Part shown: positions 58,030 to 64,000 of the stretch, piece after piece | How positions within the stretch are numbered: position 1 is the stretch's first letter | How the letters are laid out: each line of letters starts with the position of its first letter | Source: Novosphingobium fluoreni | GTDB lineage: Bacteria > Pseudomonadota > Alphaproteobacteria > Sphingomonadales > Sphingomonadaceae | DNA: 64,000 bases | Reading direction: 5' to 3' | Assembly (NCBI RefSeq): GCF_014196615.1 | Contig: NZ_JACIDY010000004.1 | Location: forward strand, 124,001-188,000 | Translations under genes and position numbers: made by a program | Notes under the pieces: generated by a model | What the model was told of the DNA's origin: nothing | Database searches by the model: none | The model's input: the letters and a program-made list of their open reading frames with translations, nothing else

Positions 58030-58455
58030 GAATTCAGGACGGCGGTCGTCGGCCTGACGCGTGCGTTCGCGCTTGATGGGGAGGGCCTTGGCATCAAGAC
58101 CAATGCGATCTGCCCCTTGGGAATGTCCCGCTTGTTCGAGGGCTTTTCCACCGACGAAATCTTCAACCGTTGGTTCGAGGACAATGCGCGGCCAGAGGCT
58201 GTGGCGCCGATGGTAGCCTACCTTGCCCATGCTGATTGTGCCCCCAGTAAGCGCGTGTTCTCAACCGGGCTGGGCCATGTCAGCGAGATTTTCACCGGAT
58301 TGACCAAGGGCTGGCATCAAGCCGGTCACACGCCGGAGGACATCCGCGATCAATTCACCCTGATCGAGGATCGCAGCGGATACACGGTGCCGATGTCCGC
58401 GTTGGAATCCACAGGTGCGATGTTTCGTGACGCACCACTGCCCACTTCGCGCTGA
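58030..58455 (+). pseudogene. 3' remnant of an MFE2-like SDR gene
   Basis: After a TAG at 58027, about 139 sense codons run to TGA 58453-58455. They begin inside an SDR just past the Tyr-x3-Lys site (Ala-Val-Val-Gly-Leu-Thr-Arg-Ala-Phe-Ala), continue Lys-Thr-Asn-Ala-Ile-Cys-Pro and end in a long C-terminal extension. The part matches the region after helix F in the MFE2-like SDR at 13892. The cofactor half and catalytic Tyr/Lys are absent, so the gene is truncated. A TTG at 58117 could initiate a 112-residue piece, but that would be non-enzymatic. Confidence 0.65.
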
Positions 58456-58503
58456 TTTTCCCAGCTATTCCTGTTTCAGCTATTCACAAGGCGAGCAATT
58501 TAC

Positions 58504-59424
58504 ATGACCGCAAACCTAATTCTCGTAACCGGTGCCACTGGCGCGCAGGGCGGAGCCACTGTCGACGCACTGCTGGACGCAGGCTTCAAGGTGAGGGCGA
58601 TGTCGCGCAACCCGGACAGCCAGGCCGCGCGTGACCTGGCGGGTCGCGGCGTAGACGTGGTTCAAGGCGACTTTGACGATAAGGAAAGCCTGGCGGCCGC
58701 GATGAGCGGCGTGACTGGGGTCTTCTCCGTACAGATGCCCCCGATGCCCGATGACCTCGAAAGCGAACTTCGCACGGGCCGCCAACTGGTCGAGGCGGCG
58801 CGGGTCGCGGGGGTGCAGACGTTCGTGCATACGTCCGTGGCGCGTGCGGGTGATCAGGCCAACTTCGTGGGTTGGGACACCAATCGGTGGTGGCCCGATT
58901 ACTGGAACAGCAAGTCGGGTGTGAACGACATCGTGCGCAGCGCCGGCTTCCCCTTCTGGGTGGTATTGAAGCCCGCCTTCATGATGGACAACTTCATCCC
59001 GCCCAAAGTGACATGGATGTTCCCATCGCTGATCAAGGGCTCCGTTGATACGGCGATGTCGGCAGATACCCGGCTCGATCTGATCGCGGCCGCCGATATC
59101 GGGCGTTTCGCCGCAGCCGCCTTTGCCGATCCGGCGCGTTTCAATGGCCAGGAGATCGATCTTGCGGCGGAATCGCTGACCATGGCTGAAGTGGCGGCCG
59201 TGATCGCGGACGTGACCGGCCGGCCAGTGCGGAGCAGCAGTCTCTCCGGCAAGGAAGCCGTGGCCGCCGGTAATCATGCCGGTCTGGTGGAAAGCCAGAA
59301 GTGGGCTAGTGTCGAAGGCTACAAGGTCGATCTGGCCAAGGCCCGCAGCCATGGCATCAAGTTGGAAAGCTTTGCCGATTGGGCCAAGCGGCACGATAAG
59401 GCCTTCCAGGTCAAATTGGCCTGA
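58504..59424 (+). CDS. NmrA-like atypical SDR
   Basis: 306 residues. The N-terminal motif Thr-Gly-Ala-Thr-Gly-Ala-Gln-Gly-Gly (9-17) and Met-Ser-Arg-Asn-Pro after strand 2 are typical of NmrA/HSCARG proteins that bind NADP(H). There is no Tyr-x3-Lys active site, so it may be a redox sensor or an atypical reductase. It lies 21 bases before the IclR regulator gene in the same direction, suggesting a shared transcript. It follows the SDR remnant after 48 bases. Confidence 0.9.
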   Translation: MTANLILVTGATGAQGGATVDALLDAGFKVRAMSRNPDSQAARDLAGRGVDVVQGDFDDKESLAAAMSGVTGVFSVQMPPMPDDLESELRTGRQLVEAARVAGVQTFVHTSVARAGDQANFVGWDTNRWWPDYWNSKSGVNDIVRSAGFPFWVVLKPAFMMDNFIPPKVTWMFPSLIKGSVDTAMSADTRLDLIAAADIGRFAAAAFADPARFNGQEIDLAAESLTMAEVAAVIADVTGRPVRSSSLSGKEAVAAGNHAGLVESQKWASVEGYKVDLAKARSHGIKLESFADWAKRHDKAFQVKLA

Positions 59425-59445
59425 ACGGAGTGGAAACGACCTGCG

Positions 59446-60273
59446 ATGTCTGAGGCCGATGAAACGACCGATCCCAATGACCGCCAGTTTGTGAAGGCGT
59501 TGGCGCGCGGCTTGGACGTGCTGCGCTGTTTCGATCGTCCCCACGCGGTTCTCAACGTGGCGGAGATTGCCCGGCGGTTGGGCATGAGCCAGCCCACCGC
59601 CTGGCGTCTGTGCTACACGCTCTTGAAATGCGGCTTCCTAGTGCGCTCGAGCACTGGTCGTGGCCTCAGCATCGGTGCACCGGCCATCACCCTGGGTTAC
59701 ATCGCGGCCCAGGGGCAGAACGCCCGCAGCGTCGCCATGCCTTATCTGCGCAGTATCGTGGATGATATCGGCACAAGCGCCACCCTCAGCTTGCGCGCCG
59801 ATGACGAGATGATCTGGATGGAGCAGATCGACGGCGACATGATCGTACGCGACCACGCGATCGGGTGGAGAGCGCCGCTGGACACCGTCGCTGCCGGCCT
59901 GGCGGTTCTCGCGGCTCTGCCAGAACAGGAACGCGAGATGGCGATGGCCCGAATGGCCTTAGCCGATCCTGAGCGTTTGGAGCGCCACCGTGATCGCGTC
60001 GCACAAGCCGTGGCCAGCCTTGCCGACAACGGCCACGTGGAACTGACGGGCGGCTTTGGCGGACGCTACGCCTCTGTAGCCGTGCCGCTTTTCCCCACCG
60101 GCACCGCCCCGTCCGAGCAATGGTGCCTCGTATGCGGGGGGATAATGGGCGCATGGAGTGAGAACGGCCTGGGCCATGTGGCGCAGCGCCTCGTCGCAAC
60201 GCGGGCGCTGCTGGCCCCGGCGATGGCGGCGCTGGAAGCGCAATCTGCAAGCCCCGATAGCTTACGCGCCTAG
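59446..60273 (+). CDS. IclR family regulator
   Basis: 275 residues. The winged helix (15-72) shows Val-Lys-Ala-Leu-Ala-Arg-Gly-Leu-Asp-Val-Leu-Arg and Gly-Met-Ser-Gln-Pro-Thr-Ala-Trp-Arg-Leu; the IclR effector domain fills about 85-265 with Thr-Leu-Ser-Leu-Arg and Thr-Val-Ala-Ala-Gly-Leu-Ala-Val-Leu-Ala. IclR proteins often control aromatic or terpenoid catabolism in response to an intermediate. Its stop TAG overlaps that of the convergent GMC gene through a shared CTAG. Targets may be the NmrA-like gene and neighbouring catabolic units. Confidence 0.93.
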   Translation: MSEADETTDPNDRQFVKALARGLDVLRCFDRPHAVLNVAEIARRLGMSQPTAWRLCYTLLKCGFLVRSSTGRGLSIGAPAITLGYIAAQGQNARSVAMPYLRSIVDDIGTSATLSLRADDEMIWMEQIDGDMIVRDHAIGWRAPLDTVAAGLAVLAALPEQEREMAMARMALADPERLERHRDRVAQAVASLADNGHVELTGGFGGRYASVAVPLFPTGTAPSEQWCLVCGGIMGAWSENGLGHVAQRLVATRALLAPAMAALEAQSASPDSLRA

Positions 60274-61853
60274 CGCCGTACCTGGCTCAACAACTCCGCC
60301 GCGCGCTCCGCGATCGCGATCGTCGCCGCGTTGGTGTTGCCGGACACCAGCGAGGGCATGACCGAAGCATCGACGACGCGCAGACCTTCTATCCCGCGCA
60401 CCCTTAGCTGGGGATCCAACACGGCATCGGCACCACCCATGCGGCATGTGCCTGCCGCATGATACCCGATGCCGGATGTTGCCCGGATCAAGGCCTCCCA
60501 CTCGGCATCGTCGCGCGGGGTTTCGGCCGGAAAATTGTCCGCCACAACGTGCGATGCCAGCGGCTCGGTACGGAACAGGCGATCCAGGAATTTTCCGAAG
60601 GCGATCAGCCGGCGCACGTCTCGTTCATCACCCAGCAGGCGATGGTCGATGATCGGGGCGGCGTGCGGATCGCTACTGGCGAGCCGGATTTCACCGCGAC
60701 TATCGGGCCGCATGCAGTTGCCGCCGATGGTAATTCCGGGCTGCTTGTGCATCTGCGGCTTGCCCTTTTCAAACCCGATCGCCAGCGGGATGAAACTAAC
60801 GGCGATGTCGGCTTCGGGCAGTTCGGGAGAAGACCGCAGGCCTGCCATGACCTGCACCGCCGCAGATGACATCGGTCCATCCTTCTTCGCCAGCCAGCGT
60901 AGAAGGTTCTTGCCGATCGTCCAGGGGCCGAACGGGCTGTTGTACGTAGGAACATCCACCAGCTTGCTATACGTCAGCCCGCAGTGGTCCTGCAGATTCT
61001 GGCCAACGGGCAGATCGGCCACCACCGGAATGCCCAGCGCTGAAAGGGCCTGTGCCGGGCCGATTCCGGATCGCATCAGGATCGCCGGAGAATTCAACGC
61101 GCCGGCACAGACCAGTGTCGTGCGTGCCATGATGTCGCTCGCCACACCTCCGCGGATCACGCGCAGGCCGGTCGCACGGCCTTCACTGATCAGCACTTTG
61201 TCCACCGTGGTTTCGGTCATGATCGTCAGGTTCGGCCGCTTGCGAGCCTCTGCCAGATATGTCACCGCCGTGCTGGAGCGACGCCCGCCAGGGGCCGTCG
61301 TCAAATTTTCATAGACGCCATATTGATCGCCATCGCAGTACTCCTCGCGATGGGGCACGCCATTGTTCACGAAAGCGCCGATCACCGCGTCGACGAGCTC
61401 ATGCCGCGCGTTCTGGTGGCCGACTTTCAGGGGACCATGGCTGCCATGCCATTGCGAGGGCGCGCCCTGGTAGTTCTCGGCCTTCAGGAAGTAAGGCAGC
61501 ATCTCCGGCCAGCCCCAGCCGTCGGCACCGGCTTCAACCCAGCGGGTGTAATCATCCCGATTACCCCGGACATAGACCATGCCGTTGATGCTGCTGGACC
61601 CGCCCAGCATCTTGCCACCAGACCAGTTGATACGCCGACCCCCGATGCTGGGATCAGGCTCGGCCAGTATTGACCAGTCAAAGATCTTGTTTCCCATCAT
61701 GGCGTAAGAGCCCGCAGGCATCGTCACGAAAAGATTGCGCGACCGATCTTTTCCCGCCTCGACCAGGATGACCTTCACATCGGGATTTTCGGTAAGTCGG
61801 GTCGCCAGGACGGCACCCGCGCTGCCGGAGCCGGCGATCACGTAATCTACCAT
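60270..61853 (-). CDS. GMC family FAD-dependent oxidoreductase
   Basis: 527 residues. The FAD motif Gly-Ser-Gly-Ser-Ala-Gly is at 8-13, and Gly-Gly-Lys-Met-Leu-Gly-Gly-Ser-Ser-Ser-Ile-Asn-Gly-Met is the first GMC signature (near 82-95). The catalytic His is in Gly-Tyr-His-Ala-Ala-Gly-Thr-Cys-Arg-Met-Gly (about 464), with Asn in Ser-Gly-Asn-Thr-Asn. The family oxidises primary or secondary alcohols; bacterial members of this length are choline- or alcohol-dehydrogenase-like. ATG 61853 is chosen; ATG 61862 is an alternative. It is divergent from the tandem-GntR gene, which may regulate it. Confidence 0.93.
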   Translation of the reverse strand: MVDYVIAGSGSAGAVLATRLTENPDVKVILVEAGKDRSRNLFVTMPAGSYAMMGNKIFDWSILAEPDPSIGGRRINWSGGKMLGGSSSINGMVYVRGNRDDYTRWVEAGADGWGWPEMLPYFLKAENYQGAPSQWHGSHGPLKVGHQNARHELVDAVIGAFVNNGVPHREEYCDGDQYGVYENLTTAPGGRRSSTAVTYLAEARKRPNLTIMTETTVDKVLISEGRATGLRVIRGGVASDIMARTTLVCAGALNSPAILMRSGIGPAQALSALGIPVVADLPVGQNLQDHCGLTYSKLVDVPTYNSPFGPWTIGKNLLRWLAKKDGPMSSAAVQVMAGLRSSPELPEADIAVSFIPLAIGFEKGKPQMHKQPGITIGGNCMRPDSRGEIRLASSDPHAAPIIDHRLLGDERDVRRLIAFGKFLDRLFRTEPLASHVVADNFPAETPRDDAEWEALIRATSGIGYHAAGTCRMGGADAVLDPQLRVRGIEGLRVVDASVMPSLVSGNTNAATIAIAERAAELLSQVRR

Positions 61854-62081
61854 TTCACCCATCCTCACCAATCGGTATAAGAAAATCGCCTTATCTCGCG
61901 CTGCGATATTCCCGACATCGTCTTGAGGCGCAAGGGGTTGCGTCCGCTGCCGGATCACAGCGACGGCAGTTTCCATGATGTCGCACTGGCGATACCAGTA
62001 TTCACATGTGCATATTACGCATTGTCGGCGCTGCGATCAGTCGTTAGCCTCATTGGCAACGATAATTATGGGATACCGGGG

Positions 62082-63287
62082 ATGAGGCGCAACGACGCTG
62101 GCCGACCTGCAGGCGCAGGTCCGGCGGAGCGACGAGTGGTGCAAGCCATTCGCTTACTGCGGGCAAAGGCCAGCGATGCACAGGATATGTGCCGCTTGGG
62201 TGACGAGCATCAGTTATCGGCAGAATTCGGCGTTTGCCGCAGCACTATGCGCTCTGCGGTCAGAGAACTTGAGCGACAAGGCGTCATCCGCGTCGTGCGG
62301 GGTCGATTGGGCGGCCTTTATGGCGGCGGGAGGCCATCGGCAGAGGCCACCCAGAAGCTGGTGGACCATCTTACTCTGGCAGAACTGCCAACGCTGGATG
62401 TCGCGAAGTTCGCGATGGCGCTGTACCGTTTGGGCATCCGGGAAGCTACGCGCAGAATAAGCCCTGAGGGACGCCAGCGCCTGGCACACGACATCCAGAA
62501 AATGTCAGCGATGGACAAAGGCAACTGGAGCTTGGAGGCTTGGCAAATCTTCCGGACAGATCTTGTCAGCCTGGCGGGCGGGGCCGCTCTATCATTTCTT
62601 CACTCCGCCTATCACGGGGCTTATCACAACGCGATGATGTCCGAACTTCATCTTGTCGATATCCGAGGCAACCCGATCTCCGATCGTGACGAGGTGATGT
62701 GGGAACTCGAGCTGTGTGTCGCCCAGGCCGTTCTCGCCGGCGATGTTAGCAGCGCGGATCGCGCCGCATGCGACTGCACGGATCAAGAAGCCGAATACGT
62801 AAAGATGACGCTGGCGGACGGCATGCTTTCGCAGACCTTGCGGCCCCATACTTTATTTCGGCCCTCCGCCAACGCCCCGGCTTCCGCCATGAAGTTGGCC
62901 CATCATGTGCTGCGCGCGCTGCATCAGCGGATCAGCGAGCCGGACGTTTACCCCGGCCATTATCTTGGCACTATTGCAGCGCTAGCCGCATCTTATGGCG
63001 TCAGTATCGACGTGATGCGGGACACCGTGCTCCTGGCCGATCAACAAAAGCTGATCGAACTGCGTCGGGGGCGGCACGGCGGCGTCTATGTTTCCCGCAC
63101 CCGACAAAGCGAGGCGACGATGGAGGTAGCCCAGCACCTGGCGGCGCTGTCCGCCGATGACGAGTTGATGGCCTTGCTGACCCAGCTTGAAGAGATCACC
63201 CCGCATGAAATGGCAGGACACATTGCCTTGGACATCCTGCGTCAAGCGATCGCCGAGCTAAGCACCCAGCCTAACTTGTACCACTAA
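62082..63287 (+). CDS. Tandem winged-helix GntR-like regulator
   Basis: 401 residues with two GntR-type winged helices. The first (about 30-85) has Leu-Ser-Ala-Glu-Phe-Gly-Val-Cys-Arg-Ser-Thr-Met-Arg and the wing Arg-Gly-Arg-Leu-Gly-Gly-Leu-Tyr-Gly; the second (about 280-345) has Ala-Ala-Ser-Tyr-Gly-Val-Ser-Ile-Asp-Val-Met-Arg and Arg-Gly-Arg-His-Gly-Gly-Val-Tyr-Val. FCD-like helical stretches follow each, so it reads as a degenerate internal duplication. ATG 62082 is the best guess, with GGGG touching the start; the frame is open from 61923. It is divergent from the GMC gene. A single chain with two DNA-binding domains could bind one operator without dimerising. Confidence 0.82.
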   Translation: MRRNDAGRPAGAGPAERRVVQAIRLLRAKASDAQDMCRLGDEHQLSAEFGVCRSTMRSAVRELERQGVIRVVRGRLGGLYGGGRPSAEATQKLVDHLTLAELPTLDVAKFAMALYRLGIREATRRISPEGRQRLAHDIQKMSAMDKGNWSLEAWQIFRTDLVSLAGGAALSFLHSAYHGAYHNAMMSELHLVDIRGNPISDRDEVMWELELCVAQAVLAGDVSSADRAACDCTDQEAEYVKMTLADGMLSQTLRPHTLFRPSANAPASAMKLAHHVLRALHQRISEPDVYPGHYLGTIAALAASYGVSIDVMRDTVLLADQQKLIELRRGRHGGVYVSRTRQSEATMEVAQHLAALSADDELMALLTQLEEITPHEMAGHIALDILRQAIAELSTQPNLYH

Positions 63288-63320
63288 AGCCTTATCGTCC
63301 AGGCCGCCATCAGTCGCGTT

Positions 63321-64000
63321 TCACGTAATGCGTGACACGCAGCGAAAGCCGATGTGGGAGGTGGACGTATCGATCATCTCGGGATGTCGCGCGGCAGGGC
63401 GATAGCGTTGGCAATAGTTCGGCGCGCATAAGTGAGAGCCACCTTTCAGCACCTTCCGGCCGATCTTGATTTGCGGCTGCTGTGGGTCATAACTGTCCTT
63501 CAGCTTCGCACCGCGTGGATTTTCCAGGGTGCAGCACGATTTGCGGGGAGTTTCCGGGCGATCGGCCCACCAGTCTTTCGTCCATTCCCAGGTGTTGCCG
63601 ATCAAGTCATACAAACCGTACGGATTGACCGGATAGGACCCGACAGGGGAGGTCCGCTCCCAACCGTCCAATAGCTGGTTGGCGAACGGGAAAAGTCCCT
63701 GCCAGGTATTCGCCATCATCGCACCGCCGGGGGACAGTTCATTGCCCCAGGCATAATCAACTCCATCCAATCCGCCCCACGCCGCAAATTCGAACTCCGC
63801 CTCGGTGGGAAGGTCCTTGCCCGCCCAGGACGCGTAGGCGAGCGCATCGGAATAGGAGACATGCACCACGGGGTGATCCCATAAGTCCAACGCCTCGATC
63901 GTGGTATCGGCACCCCAGGGATGGCGCCAATCGGCTCCGAATGCGAAAGTCCACCATTGTGCGGGGTTGGCGGTATCCACCGGCGTGGGGGTCTTATGAA
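63321..64000 (-). CDS. Formylglycine-generating enzyme (sulfatase-modifying factor), 5' end outside window
   Basis: About 226 C-terminal residues; the frame is open to the right edge. It has Trp-Asp-His-Pro-Val-Val-His-Val-Ser-Tyr, Leu-Pro-Thr-Glu-Ala-Glu-Phe-Glu-Phe-Ala, and Gly-Asn-Thr-Trp-Glu-Trp-Thr. The ending Lys-Gly-Gly-Ser-His-Leu-Cys-x4-Cys-Gln-Arg-Tyr-Arg-Pro-Ala-Ala-Arg carries the catalytic cysteine pair of true FGE/SUMF1, not just a generic FGE-sulfatase domain. The enzyme converts a Cys in arylsulfatases to formylglycine. A sulfatase gene is therefore expected just outside the window. Confidence 0.92.
   Translation of the reverse strand, partial: HKTPTPVDTANPAQWWTFAFGADWRHPWGADTTIEALDLWDHPVVHVSYSDALAYASWAGKDLPTEAEFEFAAWGGLDGVDYAWGNELSPGGAMMANTWQGLFPFANQLLDGWERTSPVGSYPVNPYGLYDLIGNTWEWTKDWWADRPETPRKSCCTLENPRGAKLKDSYDPQQPQIKIGRKVLKGGSHLCAPNYCQRYRPAARHPEMIDTSTSHIGFRCVSRIT

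Noticed and set aside
57900-58184. 94-codon minus-strand frame whose C-terminal part looks weakly coding
   Set aside because: It overlaps the SDR remnant on the plus strand, and no family could be recognised; it may be another decayed fragment.
1-64000. CRISPR arrays, tRNA or rRNA genes, intact transposases
   Set aside because: None were seen; no regularly spaced repeats, no tRNA-like cloverleaf and no transposase motifs in the translations.

Overview
The window is a GC-rich stretch of an alphaproteobacterial chromosome or megaplasmid. It most likely comes from a sphingomonad (Novosphingobium/Sphingobium-like). The reasons are the TonB receptor with a sphingomonad-type TonB box, the DUF1214/sulfotransferase/SDR-rich catabolic content, the fused cysN-cysC gene and the split pntAA-pntAB-pntB operon. 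No tRNA, rRNA, CRISPR array or intact insertion sequence was seen. All family assignments are by eye, from motifs and recalled family features; no database search was run.

Layout. 1-183 is the tail of a TetR-like regulator. 243-3347 (minus) is a four-gene operon: SDR, old yellow enzyme (OYE), SnoaL-like, CMD-like. 3855-10570 (plus) runs epoxide hydrolase, crotonase, a truncated P450, KstD-like flavoprotein, serine hydrolase and Rieske oxygenase. 10621-13681 (minus) holds FadB/J-type beta-oxidation protein and a crotonase with the catalytic set of 6-oxocamphor hydrolase. 13892-23194 carries SDRs, an HSL-type esterase, an MFS transporter, a DUF1214 protein and a sulfotransferase. A TonB-dependent receptor (23490) and a GntR/UTRA regulator (26517) follow, then SDR, crotonase, LLM oxidoreductase and a LuxR-type regulator.

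31665-35277 is the sulfate-activation operon cysD-cysNC-cysQ. 35376-45160 contains two MDR proteins, an orphan molybdopterin oxidoreductase, two SDRs and two crotonases. It is interrupted at about 42489-44150 by an orphan winged-helix protein with three palindromes upstream and a small secreted protein. 45309-51810 holds a GntR regulator, pntAA-AB-B, a second OYE and an acyl-CoA-dehydrogenase-fold monooxygenase. 52390-54919 is a second DUF1214-sulfotransferase pair. 55262-58455 holds an intact P450, an SDR and a patch of decayed P450 and SDR fragments. 58504-63287 has NmrA-like, IclR, GMC oxidoreductase and a tandem-GntR regulator. The right edge is a formylglycine-generating enzyme.

How it fits together (inference). 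The genes look like an accessory cluster for degrading an alicyclic, terpenoid- or steroid-like compound. A TonB receptor and MFS protein would import it; P450, Rieske, flavin and GMC enzymes oxidise it; OYE and KstD-like enzymes adjust ring unsaturation; a retro-Claisen crotonase opens a ring diketone; and beta-oxidation enzymes shorten the acyl-CoA. pntAB could supply NADPH. Sulfate activation, two sulfotransferases and a sulfatase-maturing enzyme suggest sulfated intermediates or products. No ferredoxin or ferredoxin reductase for the P450 or Rieske enzyme lies in the window.
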